Shown here piece by piece: positions 22,910-31,508 of a stretch of 32,844 nucleotides of DNA. Each line of letters opens with the position of its first letter. Positions within the stretch are counted from its first letter, which is position 1. This DNA is from CAZYSK01 sp964649415 (GTDB taxonomy: Bacteria > Chloroflexota > Anaerolineae > B4-G1), in assembly GCA_964649415.1 (NCBI GenBank), contig CAZYSK010000066.1, positions 1 to 32,844 on the forward strand, read 5' to 3'. The translations under genes and the position numbers were made by a program. The notes under the pieces were generated by a model. The model worked only from the letters and a program-made list of their open reading frames with translations, was not told where the DNA came from and did not search any database.

Positions 22910-24659
22910 GAATCTTATCGAAGGACGTAATGAACCGATCAGCGTTCGCCCCACCGACTCGGCGCAAAGAGCGTTTGGCCTGATGATAGAGCACGACTTT
23001 AGCCAGCTTCCCGTCATAGATGAAGCCAAGAAGCCCTTGGGGATGATCACTCACGGCTCAATCTTGAGGGCGTTGAGCAACTTTGATGTCCAGCTGGAAG
23101 AGCTGGGGGTTTCTAATGCTATCGTCAAGGCCCAGACCTATCGACTAGAAGACGACCTCTTCGATCTTCTGGATCGTCTGAAGGAGACCAATGCCGTGTT
23201 GATTGTAGACGGCGAGGAGAAGCTAATCGGCATTGTTACCAGCTATGACTCGACAGAGTACTTCCGTCGGCGTGCGGAAGACATGATGCTGGTGGAAGAC
23301 ATCGAAACTACGATCAAAGACTTCGTGTCGACGATATTCGCCGATGAGACAGGAGAACCCGATCAAGAAAACCTTGCACGAGCGATTGAACAAGTAACTA
23401 GCTCACATCGAGCCCTGTTGGGCCGATATCGAAACGCACTACGGCACTACTTGAAGCTTCAAGGTCAAGAGCAACCGCAGATTGATTCGGACCATGCAGA
23501 AGAAAGCTTCTCAAACCTTGCTCCGAAGGAGAAGCCCAAGGCTTTCGATGACCTGACGTTGTACGAATACACCGAACTGCTGCTGTACAAGGATCATTGG
23601 GGGCTTTATAGGCCGTTCTTTGACTTGGAATCTTCGGCCTTGCGCAACCTGCTGTCAGCCGTACGAGACACGAGAAATGATCTAGCCCATTTCCGAGGCG
23701 AAATCTCGGCCACGCAACGCGATCAACTGCGTTTCTGTGCCGATTGGCTGGCCCGGCATCCGGTTGAGCAGTTGACGGAGCACCTGTTCGGAATTCCGGT
23801 GAGCTGGCCCTTGTATGAGGGCAAAACCGCCAGGGAACCGATAGTGATTCGAGAAGCAGAATCTGCCTACGAAACGTCTGCACAGGCTGATGATACCCTC
23901 ATCCCTATGGAAGAGGTTCTTGGCCCTGATGATAGCCGATACGCTCCACTCGCCATCTGGCTTCAGAGTCGTCCCGCCAAGGATGACAGGGTACAGATTA
24001 CGTTCGAGGAAGTGGAAGAGATCATCGAGGAAGACTTGCCCCCCTCAGCCCGCAAGCACCGAGCATGGTGGGCCAATGATTCCGTGGGCCACGTTCAATC
24101 GCAACAGTGGCTAGACGTCGGATGGCGGGTAGCGCAGATTAACATGACCGAGGAAAGGGTCGCCTTTGCGCGTATCCGAGAGCGCGAAGCAGCCTACATT
24201 GATTTCTTTAGCGCACTGCTAACCGGGATGCGCGAGAAACCCGGGTTTCCGTTGAGAAACCTTTCACCCGATGGACACAGCTGGCACACTGCGGCGAGGT
24301 TGCCGGATCCCGGTCCCGCGCATCTGCATTTTGCTTTCTCCTTCGCCCGCGGTAGGCGTTTCCGCGTTGAGCTGTATATTGATAGCGGAGACAAGGAGAA
24401 GAACAAGCGCGTATTTGACCGTCTTCGCGCAAATCGTGACGAGTTCCATGAAGCTATAGGCGATCCGATAGGCTGGGAACGCCTGAGTGAGAAACGGGCC
24501 TCGCGAATAGCCTTGTATCACCCGGGCAGCATCACAGACGCTACGGAGACACTGGTCGCGTTGAGGGATTGGGCCGTTGATGCAATGGTCCGCTTCTATG
24601 AAACGCTCGCGGAACCCTCCCTAAGGGCTTTGGGCGAAGCGGAGTCTTCGACGTGCTAA
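22893..24659 (+). CDS. CBS-pair, HEPN-like and DUF4268 multidomain protein
   Basis: 588 residues. Residues 1-125 are two CBS motifs (SVRPTDSAQRAFGLMIEHDFSQLPVID; AVLIVDGEEKLIGIVTSYD), which usually bind adenine nucleotides. Residues 215-290 are helical, with SAVRDTRNDLAHFRG; R261-N-D-L-A-H266 matches the R-x4-H active motif of HEPN RNases. Residues ~410-575 resemble DUF4268 (VELYIDSGDKEKNKRVFDRL, GWERLSEKRASRIALYHPG), common in restriction and defence loci. The layout suggests a nucleotide-sensing effector that cleaves RNA, which is inference. ATG 22893 has GGAGG seven bases upstream, inside the end of the HsdM remnant. Its base composition looks lower in GC than the flanks, which fits horizontal gain. 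Confidence 0.8.
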   Translation: MSYPVRNLIEGRNEPISVRPTDSAQRAFGLMIEHDFSQLPVIDEAKKPLGMITHGSILRALSNFDVQLEELGVSNAIVKAQTYRLEDDLFDLLDRLKETNAVLIVDGEEKLIGIVTSYDSTEYFRRRAEDMMLVEDIETTIKDFVSTIFADETGEPDQENLARAIEQVTSSHRALLGRYRNALRHYLKLQGQEQPQIDSDHAEESFSNLAPKEKPKAFDDLTLYEYTELLLYKDHWGLYRPFFDLESSALRNLLSAVRDTRNDLAHFRGEISATQRDQLRFCADWLARHPVEQLTEHLFGIPVSWPLYEGKTAREPIVIREAESAYETSAQADDTLIPMEEVLGPDDSRYAPLAIWLQSRPAKDDRVQITFEEVEEIIEEDLPPSARKHRAWWANDSVGHVQSQQWLDVGWRVAQINMTEERVAFARIREREAAYIDFFSALLTGMREKPGFPLRNLSPDGHSWHTAARLPDPGPAHLHFAFSFARGRRFRVELYIDSGDKEKNKRVFDRLRANRDEFHEAIGDPIGWERLSEKRASRIALYHPGSITDATETLVALRDWAVDAMVRFYETLAEPSLRALGEAESSTC

Positions 24660-24968
24660 TGCCACAATGTGGCTTCTGTCGAAAGCGGATAAGAAACCAG
24701 GTTTTTCGAGCCAAAAGAGCGCTTTTCCGCGTCGAGAGGCTTCAAGACTGATAGCCATCTTGGCACCATACGTCAAGAACCTGGTTTCTGAATGAACATG
24801 CAAGCAGGAGTGCCTTGAGCGACAACCATTCGCAGATCACCCAATCCCAACTCGAATCCTACCTCTGTCCGTCGTCATCTCCGAGTGGGAACAGAGTTTG
24901 CGCACGCTGCGGGCGTCGATGGAGAGCTTGTTCGCGATGCTGAAAACCCCTTCTGTGGAGCAGGAGAG
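24660..24968. other. Intergenic scar with repeat and restriction-gene remnants
   Basis: This 309-bp stretch holds a palindromic element (24691-24790), a start of an HsdM-like reading frame (24815-24865) and the tail of another reading frame (24865-24972, -1/+2 relative). No intact gene is seen. Confidence 0.7.
24691..24790. repeat. MITE-like element, AACCAGGTTTCT family, copy 2
   Basis: AAGAAACCAGGTTTTT (24691-24706) and AAGAACCTGGTTTCTG (24775-24790) are inverse with one mismatch over 15 bases. Same arms and similar size as the element at 11696-11816. The interior is not conserved between the two. Confidence 0.75.
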
Positions 24969-24972
24969 ATGA
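24815..24972 (+). pseudogene. Remnant: HsdM start joined to an unidentified C-terminal tail
   Basis: From TTG 24815, with AGGAG four bases upstream, 17 codons read SDNHSQITQSQLESYL, the typical beginning of a type I HsdM of a different subtype from the one at 22172. The frame then breaks. In another frame, 24865-24972 reads LSVVISEWEQSLRTLRASME... to TGA 24970-24972, an amphipathic helix that might be the tail of an HsdS. That stop overlaps the ATG of the next gene (ATGA), so the original gene was coupled to it. The HsdM reading rests on a short match from memory. Confidence 0.5.
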
Positions 24973-25346
24973 TAGAGATCGAGGGCATTCCCGCGCTACC
25001 CGACCGTGAGCAACGTATCGCAGAAGTGACTGTCGATTGTCACAACCAGGCAGAGGAGCTTTCTGCCTTCGGGGTCTACTTTACCGATGCGATGCAGTTC
25101 CCGTTCGCTGCCACATGGCGCGATCCCGACGAGCCGGGGCACGTCGAACCGGTCACTGCCCTGGATGTGGATACCATTGACGAGCGACGAGGGGTTTTGC
25201 TCCAGGTAAAACGTGGCGACAAGCAGCGCCGCTTGCTGGCCGAGCAGATCTGGGCGGACGATGAGAGCAATGCCAATGCCACGATTCTCGATGACTATCG
25301 CTACTGGATCGAAGAACTGAACGGGCTGACGCCGGGGTTTGGCTAG
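24969..25346 (+). CDS. Calcium-binding CcbP-like protein
   Basis: 125 residues from ATG 24969. The segment FGVYFTDAMQFPFAATWRDPDEPG (about 37-60), followed by the VDTIDERRGVLLQV strand, AEQIWADDESNANATILDDYRYWIE and an acidic character, matches what I know of the CcbP family, small acidic proteins named for a cyanobacterial Ca2+-binding protein. Its role outside cyanobacteria is not established. GTGGAG lies eight bases upstream of this ATG. A longer reading from GTG 24885 would add 28 residues, but these overlap the remnant of the previous gene and are unlike the family, so I reject it. The stop codon is directly followed by the ATG of the next gene. Confidence 0.7.
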   Translation: MIEIEGIPALPDREQRIAEVTVDCHNQAEELSAFGVYFTDAMQFPFAATWRDPDEPGHVEPVTALDVDTIDERRGVLLQVKRGDKQRRLLAEQIWADDESNANATILDDYRYWIEELNGLTPGFG

Positions 25347-26486
25347 ATGAGCGAATACCAATACTACGAGTTCCAGGCTATCGACCGGCCGCTGACCGAG
25401 GAGGAGCAACGAGCCGTCACCGAACTTTCCAGCCGCGTGGCGACACATCCCCGGCGAGCGGTATTCACCTACAGCTTTGGCGGCAGCCTTCGTCGCAGGC
25501 CAGAGGACTTGCTGGCCGACTATTACGACGCGATGCTCTACCTGGCCAACTGGGGCAGCCGTCAACTGATGTTCCGATTTCCCAAGACGCTCGTTGACGT
25601 GGCAGAGATGCAGCAATACGAGGTGGTGACGCGCGAGGTTGCCTCCGATGCCGTCGCCGCATATACCAGGGACGAGCACGCCATCCTCGATATCCAGTTG
25701 CACGAAGAGGAAGGGCTCGGTTGGGTCGAGGGCGAGGGCTGGTTGGACTCCTTGGTGAGCTTGAGGGACGCAATTCTGCAGCGAGATTATCGCCTGCTCT
25801 ACCTGGCCTGGCTCAAGGGCGTGACGCTTGAGTACGACGTGGACGAGCAAGCGCCAGAGCCGCCGGTGCCGCCCGGATTGCGGACCCTGCCGCTGGCGCT
25901 GGAGAATTTCGTCGAGTTGTTTGACCTGGACGAGGACCTGATCCAGGCAGCGGCGGAACGCAGCGGCGAGTGGAAAAGGACGACTTCGGAAGACGAGCTG
26001 CGCCAGGCGATTGAAAAGCTCACCGCCGAGGAGCAGGACCGTTTCCTGCTGCGGTTGGCAAAAGGAGAGCCGCACCTGACGTTGGCACTGAACCGTCGCC
26101 TGAGCGCGCTGGCCGGTCTCGACGTTCCGCCCGGCGACGCGACCCTGCGCCGCACCGTGGGCGAGTTGTTCGCGGCGGCAAAAGCCCTGCGCCAGCGGCG
26201 AAGCCAGGAACAGAAAGCCCGGGCCGAGGCCAGGCGCGTCGCGGAACTAAAGGCATTGGCCGAGCGGGAGGACGAGACCTGGCGCGAGGTCGACGCACTG
26301 ATCCAGCAATCGCAGGCCAAGCCATACGACCAAGCGGTACAGTTGTTGAAGAATCTCCGCGACCTGGCCAGATACCAGGACTGCGAAGCGGTTTTCGAGG
26401 GCCACATGCGCGAGCTTTGCGACCTGTACAGCCGCCGCCACGCGCTGATGAGGCGCTTGCGTGGGGCTGGTCTAGTCGAGCAGTAG
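25347..26486 (+). CDS. Uncharacterised helical protein paired with a SWIM-finger protein
   Basis: 379 residues, no signal peptide or membrane segment. Residues 1-115 form a conserved-looking alpha/beta part (QYYEFQAIDRPLTEEEQRAVTELSSR, SFGGSLRRRPEDLLADYYDAMLYLANWG, LMFRFPKTLV). The middle (about 150-260) is acidic and helical. Residues ~285-330 are a charged coiled coil (RRSQEQKARAEARRVAELKALAERE). I do not know a tested function. ATG 25347 starts at the base after the previous stop, and the SWIM gene begins 11 bp after its own stop, so the three are probably translated together. I recall similar proteins next to SWIM genes in other bacteria, which suggests a functional pair; that memory should be checked. 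Confidence 0.8.
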   Translation: MSEYQYYEFQAIDRPLTEEEQRAVTELSSRVATHPRRAVFTYSFGGSLRRRPEDLLADYYDAMLYLANWGSRQLMFRFPKTLVDVAEMQQYEVVTREVASDAVAAYTRDEHAILDIQLHEEEGLGWVEGEGWLDSLVSLRDAILQRDYRLLYLAWLKGVTLEYDVDEQAPEPPVPPGLRTLPLALENFVELFDLDEDLIQAAAERSGEWKRTTSEDELRQAIEKLTAEEQDRFLLRLAKGEPHLTLALNRRLSALAGLDVPPGDATLRRTVGELFAAAKALRQRRSQEQKARAEARRVAELKALAEREDETWREVDALIQQSQAKPYDQAVQLLKNLRDLARYQDCEAVFEGHMRELCDLYSRRHALMRRLRGAGLVEQ

Positions 26487-26497
26487 GAAATTGAGTA

Positions 26498-28300
26498 ATG
26501 ATCATTCCATCCATCAGCGAAGCGGCCATTCGCCGGCAGGCCACCGCCAGGTCGTTCAGCCGGGGCGAGAGCTACTACCAGGCAGGCGCAGTAGTCTCCC
26601 TGGTGCAGCGCGGCAACGTACTGCAAGCGGAGGTCGAGGGCAGCCAGTACGAGCCCTACCGCGTGCAGGTCACATTTGATGAAGGCGGCATCACCGGCGC
26701 GGTCTGTGACTGCCCCTACGATTGGGAGGGCTGGTGCAAGCACATCGTCGCCACACTGCTGGCCTGCCTGCACGAGCCCGACCTGATCGAAGAACGCCCC
26801 ACCCTCGAAGAGTCGCTCTCTGGCTTGAGCCGCGAGCAGTTGCGGGACCTGCTGCTGCACCTGGCAGCTCGCGACCGGTACACAGCCGACGAGATCGAGA
26901 GCCAGATCGCGTTGAGCCAGGCCACCCCGGGTGAACGCGAAACCGGTGTCTCACCCCAAGATGCTCCGCAGCGGCACACGCCGATAGACCCCCAACCCAT
27001 CCGCCGCCAGGTCAGCATGATCCTGCACTCCCTGGCCCGTATGCGTCCCTCTGAGGCCTACTGGCACGTGAGCAGCGTAGTGAACCAGGTACGCCAACTG
27101 CTGCACCAGGCGCAGGGTTTCATCGAGGCCGGGGATGGGAGAAACGCCCTCCTGATCCTGGAAGCCGTCACCGACGAGTACGTGGAAGGCTGGATCTGCC
27201 TGGACGACTCCGACGGTTTCGCCGGTGAGTTCTTCGGGGAGTTGGGGAAGACCTGGACCGAGGCCAGCCTGGCGGCCGGCGACCTCTCGCCGGAGGAACG
27301 CGAGCGGTGGGCGCAAAAGCTGACCCGTTGGCAGGCCGAGGTCGGTGAATACGGAATAGACGACGCGTTCGATGCAGCCCAGGCGGCCATCCTGCAGGGC
27401 TGGGACTACCCACCGCTCCAACGCACCCTGCAGGGCGAGATCACCCGGCTGGGAGCCTGGGAGAGTGAGGCGCCGTGGTACGCCGACGAGCTGGCCGTCG
27501 CCCGGCTGAGGGTGCTGGAGCGGCAGGAGCGCTACCAGGAGTACCTCCACCTGGCCCAGGCCGAGGGGCAGTTGGGATTGTACGTGCTCATGTTGGCCCG
27601 CCTGGGCCGGGTACAGGAGGCAGTAGACGAAGGGCTACAGTACCTGCACGATCCGTCTCAGTTCCTGGCGCTGGCCCGGGTGCTGCGCGAGCGGGAGGAA
27701 CTGGTAGCCGCCCTGCACGTCGCCGAGCACGGCCTGACCCTCGAAGGCCACAAGGGTGAGCTGGCCGCATGGCTGAGCGACCTGGCCGACGGGATGGGCG
27801 AGGCCGAATGCGCGCTCGAGGCAGCGACGGTCGCGTTTCGGGAGACGCCCAGTATGGCCGCCTACCAGAGGGTGCAGGAGCTGGCAGGCGAGCGCTGGCC
27901 GGAGCTACGGGAGGATCAGCTGGCCCACTTGCGCCGGGCTTCGGGCTATCTCCACTCCCAGGCTCGGGTGGACGTCTTCCTCCACGAAGGCCTCCTGGAC
28001 GACGCCATCGCCGCCGCTGAGCAGGGCGCAGGATACGATACACTCGAGCGCGTGATGGACGCCGTCGTGGGACACCGGCCAGAATGGGTCATCGGAGCCG
28101 CGCGCCAGCAGGCGGAGCGCATCATCGAAGCCGGACAGTCCAAGTACTACCACCACGCGGTAAGCTGGCTGACGAGAGCGCGGGCGGCCTACCAGGCCGC
28201 GGGCCGTGAGGCGGACTGGCGGGCGTACCTGGGCAGGATTCGCGCCCGCCACGGCCGCAAGCACAAGCTGATGCGTATGCTGGAGGGATTCAGTGGATGA
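26498..28300 (+). CDS. SWIM zinc-finger protein
   Basis: 600 residues. The N-terminal 90 residues hold a SWIM motif C70-x-C72-x7-C80-x-H82 (AVCDCPYDWEGWCKH), which binds zinc and mediates DNA or protein contact. The remaining ~500 residues are almost all helix, with tetratricopeptide-like pairs (RVLERQERYQEYLHLAQAEGQLGLYVLMLARLGRVQEAVDEGLQ; QFLALARVLREREELVAALHVAEHGL), and end in a basic segment (GRIRARHGRKHKLMRMLEGFSG). Such proteins are often found as large unknown cytosolic proteins; DNA-repair or ATPase-partner roles are guesses. ATG 26498 lies behind TAGGAAA. The stop overlaps the next start (ATGA), a sign of coupled translation with the regulator. Confidence 0.88.
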   Translation: MIIPSISEAAIRRQATARSFSRGESYYQAGAVVSLVQRGNVLQAEVEGSQYEPYRVQVTFDEGGITGAVCDCPYDWEGWCKHIVATLLACLHEPDLIEERPTLEESLSGLSREQLRDLLLHLAARDRYTADEIESQIALSQATPGERETGVSPQDAPQRHTPIDPQPIRRQVSMILHSLARMRPSEAYWHVSSVVNQVRQLLHQAQGFIEAGDGRNALLILEAVTDEYVEGWICLDDSDGFAGEFFGELGKTWTEASLAAGDLSPEERERWAQKLTRWQAEVGEYGIDDAFDAAQAAILQGWDYPPLQRTLQGEITRLGAWESEAPWYADELAVARLRVLERQERYQEYLHLAQAEGQLGLYVLMLARLGRVQEAVDEGLQYLHDPSQFLALARVLREREELVAALHVAEHGLTLEGHKGELAAWLSDLADGMGEAECALEAATVAFRETPSMAAYQRVQELAGERWPELREDQLAHLRRASGYLHSQARVDVFLHEGLLDDAIAAAEQGAGYDTLERVMDAVVGHRPEWVIGAARQQAERIIEAGQSKYYHHAVSWLTRARAAYQAAGREADWRAYLGRIRARHGRKHKLMRMLEGFSG

Positions 28301-31050
28301 CGACCTTACTCGCGACAAAACTACACCAACCCTCCCTCCCGCTCAAACGGGTCCGACGCCCATCCCTCATCCAACGGCTGAATGAAGGTCTCGAGTCCGG
28401 CCGACAGATTACGCTCGTGTCGGCACCGGCCGGGTTCGGAAAAACGACCTGCGTCAGCGAATGGGTGAATGCGTCCGGGCTGCCGGTTGGCTGGCTGTCC
28501 CTGGATCCTGCGGACGATGACCCGGGGCGCTTCTTCGCCTATTTCGTCGCCGCGCTGCACCAGGTGGACGCGAACCTTGGCCGGGAGATCGAGGGTGTGT
28601 TGCGCTCTGGACAGCTTCCCCCTGCCGAGGTCATCAGCACGACCCTGATCAACGATATGCTGGAGCTGGGTGGCCGGTTCTTGCTGGTCCTGGACGATTT
28701 TCAGGTGGTCCAGGATGGGTTCATTCTCGAGGTCGTGGAGAAGCTGGTAGCCAACCCGCCCCTGCCGCTGCACCTGGTCCTGCTCACCCGCGAAGACCCG
28801 CCCCTGCCGCTGGCCCGGCTGCGGGCCAACAACCGGCTGACCGAGATCCGGGCAGGGGACTTGCGCTTTACCGGCAGCGAAGCGGACCGTTTTCTGAACG
28901 GGGTGATGGGCCTTTCCCTTTCCCAGGCGGATATCGCCGCCCTGGAGGACCGCACAGAGGGCTGGATCGTCGGATTGCAGCTCGCGGGTCTTTCTGTCCG
29001 GGATCGGGCTGACCCATCCGGTTTCATCGCCGCTCTGAGCGGCAGCCACCGGTTCATCTTGGCCTACCTCACCGAGCAGGTCCTCGACAGACAACCGGAC
29101 GAGATCCGGCCCTTCTTGCTCCAGACCTCTATCCTGGATAGGCTGAGCGGCGACCTGTGCGATGCGGTCACTGGTCGCTCAGATAGTCGTGCCTTGCTGG
29201 AGCGGTTGTTCGGCGCCAATCTGTTTCTGATCCCCTTGGACGACGAGGGGCAGTGGTATCGCTATCATCATCTGTTTGCCGGCCTGCTGCGCGACCTGCA
29301 AGCGGCTCGCCAGCAGGACGAGACGGCTGAACTCCATCAGCGTGCCAGCCACTGGTACTCTCAGGCAGGAATGGCGAGCGAGGCCATCCAGCACGCCCTG
29401 GCCGCGGGAGACTATGCGCTGGCCGTGGACCTGCTCGAAAGTCACGCCCCAGGGCTGATCATGCAGGGATACGCCAAGACGGTGAATGCTTGGGTGCAGG
29501 CGGTTCCAGCGGAATGGGGTTCGCAAAGCCCCAGGACTCACCTGGCCTTCGCCTGGATGCATTTGCTGCGCGGTTCCTACGCTCAGGCAGCCCCCTACCT
29601 GGCCCGTGCGCAGGCAGCCCTTGCAGAGGAGCTCCACCGAGGAGAAGAAAACGCTTCTCTCAAGGCTGAGTGGCTTGTTATGCAATCCTTGAAGCTATAT
29701 GGGCAGGCTGAGCCGGTGGAGAGCATGGCTATGGCTACTCAGGCGCTGGACATCGCGCCGGAGCAGGATAGCCGCGTGCGGGGCCTGGCTTATTGGGGGC
29801 TGGCCAGTGCCTACGAATTGATGGGAGATTACCCACGCGCTGTCAAGGCTTATCAGATGGCCATTCAGCATGGCCGGGCGGCAAGTAACCTCGTCGCCGA
29901 AATGATGAGCACGGCCGGCCTGGCCACGATGGCCTTTGAGCACGGCCAGTTGCACCTGGCCTTTGAGATTGCTGCTCCAGTAGTTACCCGGATAGAACGA
30001 TCCGGCTCGCTGCCTCCCATTGGCGCAGTTATGTATGGTGTGCTCGGAGAGGCCTGCTATCAATGGCACCAGGTCGAACAGGCACGGCGCTACACCGTGC
30101 GCGCCATGCAGTTGAGCACACTGGGCGGTTACAACTCAGGTGTGATTTTTTGCCGGGTGCTCCTCTCTCGTCTGTCTCAACTCGAAGGGGACCTGGAGAC
30201 CGCCGCCCGCGAGATCCAACAAGCCGTCGACCTGGTGCAGGTGGAAGCGCCTGATAACGTCCGGCAAGAAGTCGTCTCCCAACAGGTGCGCGTCTACCTT
30301 GGCAGGAAGCGTCTCGCCGCGGCCCAGATGGCGCTGCAGGGACAAGGGTTCTCCTTCCAGGGTCGATTCTCTTTTCCCGATCTCCCGCCTGGCCAGCGCG
30401 TCACCCACTCGATGGGGCTGCTGTATAACAGCAGCCTCCACGTTCTCCTGTACCAGGCTCGGGCCGAGCGTGATCTGGCCGATTTGAGGTCCGGGATTGA
30501 ACTGGCGGACCGCTTGATCGCCGGAGCGCTTCAGGGCCAGTATCTCATCGTCGCGCTGGAAGCGCTCTTGCTGCGCGCCCAGATGCACGCCGCGCTCGGA
30601 AACAGCCAAGACAGCCTGGCGGACTATGCCCGCGCCTTGGAACTGGCCGAGCCGGAAGAGTTCATCGGCGTGTTCGTCGAACAAGGCATCCCCGTGGCCG
30701 AGGCCCTGGAGGGCCTGGTCGAACAAAACCGGCATGGGACCGTTCAACCGGGCGACGTCAAACAGATGCCCTTTGTCCGCAGCATCCTGGCCGCCTTTTC
30801 CCGCCCACAGCCACCGGGCGCAACGCGCGGCGAGCAGCCTGCTCCGAGTGCGCTGATCGAGCCGTTGACCGGCCGGGAGATAGACGTGCTGCGCTTGATG
30901 GCCAGAGGGCTGAAATACAAGGAGATCGCCGCCAGGCTGTTCATCTCCCTGAACACGGTGCGTTTCCACGTCAAGGCCATCTATGGCAAGCTCGACGTGA
31001 ACAACCGCACACAAGCCGTCGAGCAGGCACGCCAACTCCGGATACTCTAA
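28297..31050 (+). CDS. MalT-type LuxR-family ATP-dependent transcription regulator (LAL)
   Basis: 917 residues. The STAND ATPase part has Walker A SAPAGFGKTT (42-51) and Walker B FLLVLDD (128-134). Tetratricopeptide-like helices follow (about 390-800), and the LuxR helix-turn-helix is at the C-terminus (LTGREIDVLRLMARGLKYKEIAARLFISLNTVRFHVKAIYGKL, about 857-899). Proteins like this stay inactive until a ligand binds the sensor arm, then use ATP to assemble on DNA. The inducer is unknown; by position it may control its own cluster or the small downstream genes. ATG 28297 overlaps the SWIM gene stop by 4 bp. After the stop come two copies of an inverted 15-mer, then the small protein gene. Confidence 0.93.
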   Translation: MTTLLATKLHQPSLPLKRVRRPSLIQRLNEGLESGRQITLVSAPAGFGKTTCVSEWVNASGLPVGWLSLDPADDDPGRFFAYFVAALHQVDANLGREIEGVLRSGQLPPAEVISTTLINDMLELGGRFLLVLDDFQVVQDGFILEVVEKLVANPPLPLHLVLLTREDPPLPLARLRANNRLTEIRAGDLRFTGSEADRFLNGVMGLSLSQADIAALEDRTEGWIVGLQLAGLSVRDRADPSGFIAALSGSHRFILAYLTEQVLDRQPDEIRPFLLQTSILDRLSGDLCDAVTGRSDSRALLERLFGANLFLIPLDDEGQWYRYHHLFAGLLRDLQAARQQDETAELHQRASHWYSQAGMASEAIQHALAAGDYALAVDLLESHAPGLIMQGYAKTVNAWVQAVPAEWGSQSPRTHLAFAWMHLLRGSYAQAAPYLARAQAALAEELHRGEENASLKAEWLVMQSLKLYGQAEPVESMAMATQALDIAPEQDSRVRGLAYWGLASAYELMGDYPRAVKAYQMAIQHGRAASNLVAEMMSTAGLATMAFEHGQLHLAFEIAAPVVTRIERSGSLPPIGAVMYGVLGEACYQWHQVEQARRYTVRAMQLSTLGGYNSGVIFCRVLLSRLSQLEGDLETAAREIQQAVDLVQVEAPDNVRQEVVSQQVRVYLGRKRLAAAQMALQGQGFSFQGRFSFPDLPPGQRVTHSMGLLYNSSLHVLLYQARAERDLADLRSGIELADRLIAGALQGQYLIVALEALLLRAQMHAALGNSQDSLADYARALELAEPEEFIGVFVEQGIPVAEALEGLVEQNRHGTVQPGDVKQMPFVRSILAAFSRPQPPGATRGEQPAPSALIEPLTGREIDVLRLMARGLKYKEIAARLFISLNTVRFHVKAIYGKLDVNNRTQAVEQARQLRIL

Positions 31051-31146
31051 GCTCCCATCCGACGAAAGCCTACATCTTTTTGCGGCGCAGACTACATTTT
31101 CGTGTGGTCCGCGCCGCTTCACATTCGGGTAAGATAGGACTTAGCC

Positions 31147-31245
31147 AAGACTTCGGAAGTCTCAAACATGCTTTCCCCAGCAGTCTTGGCGTGATTTCAA
31201 GCTGACTTTGCCTTCGAAACGCCGACTGGAGACTTCCGAAGTCTT
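31147..31245. repeat. MITE-like element, AGACTTCGGAAGTCT family
   Basis: AGACTTCGGAAGTCT (31148-31162) is the exact inverse complement of AGACTTCCGAAGTCT (31230-31244), about 17 bp with flanks. A nested pair GCCAAGACT/AGTCTTGGC is at 31144-31152 and 31192-31200. Each arm is itself a 6-bp-stem hairpin. It fills most of the gap between the regulator and the small protein gene. Confidence 0.75.
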
Positions 31246-31274
31246 CAGAATGCTAGCCAGAAAGGAGAAAGCGC

Positions 31275-31487
31275 ATGCACGATATCTGTACCTACCACAT
31301 CGAGGTACGGGGTCAGGTGGATGAGAACGACCTCAACGCGGGCAGCCCGCTTCAGATGGCGGTGGTACGGAGGGATACAGCCACGACGCTGTTTACGGTC
31401 TGCGCCGATCAGTCGGGCCTCATCGGGCTGATGCGGCACCTGCACGGACACGGGTTCGTGCTCTTGTCTGTAACCTGTGAACGGTAA
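31275..31487 (+). CDS. Small conserved protein, companion of LuxR-type regulators
   Basis: 70 residues. Pattern YHIEVRGQVDENDLN... TTLFTVCADQSGLIGLMRHLHGHGFVLLSV resembles a family of small proteins (usually YRIRVxGHLD...W... DQAALHGLLxKIRDLGLxLLSV) often found next to MalT/LuxR-type regulators in Chloroflexota and related groups (memory, not searched). The family may be a ferredoxin-like small fold; the function is unknown. Here the Trp-rich middle seen in typical members is not evident. A good AAAGGAGAAAG precedes ATG 31275. The gene is followed 21 bp later by a membrane protein gene. Confidence 0.8.
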   Translation: MHDICTYHIEVRGQVDENDLNAGSPLQMAVVRRDTATTLFTVCADQSGLIGLMRHLHGHGFVLLSVTCER

Positions 31488-31508
31488 CCACGATCTTTAG
31501 GAGGAAAA

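Noticed and set aside
24885..24968. N-terminal extension of the calcium-binding protein from GTG 24885
   Set aside because: The added 28 residues overlap the tail of an older gene in another frame and have no ribosome site; ATG 24969 with an ATGA overlap fits better.
24996..26075. A 359-codon minus-strand frame opposite the CcbP-like and helical-protein genes
   Set aside because: Low-complexity composition with no family resemblance, no ribosome site, and it spans the junction of two well-formed plus-strand genes.
30136..31122. A 328-codon minus-strand frame opposite the regulator's C-terminus
   Set aside because: It runs opposite the conserved LuxR helix-turn-helix and has no recognisable domain.
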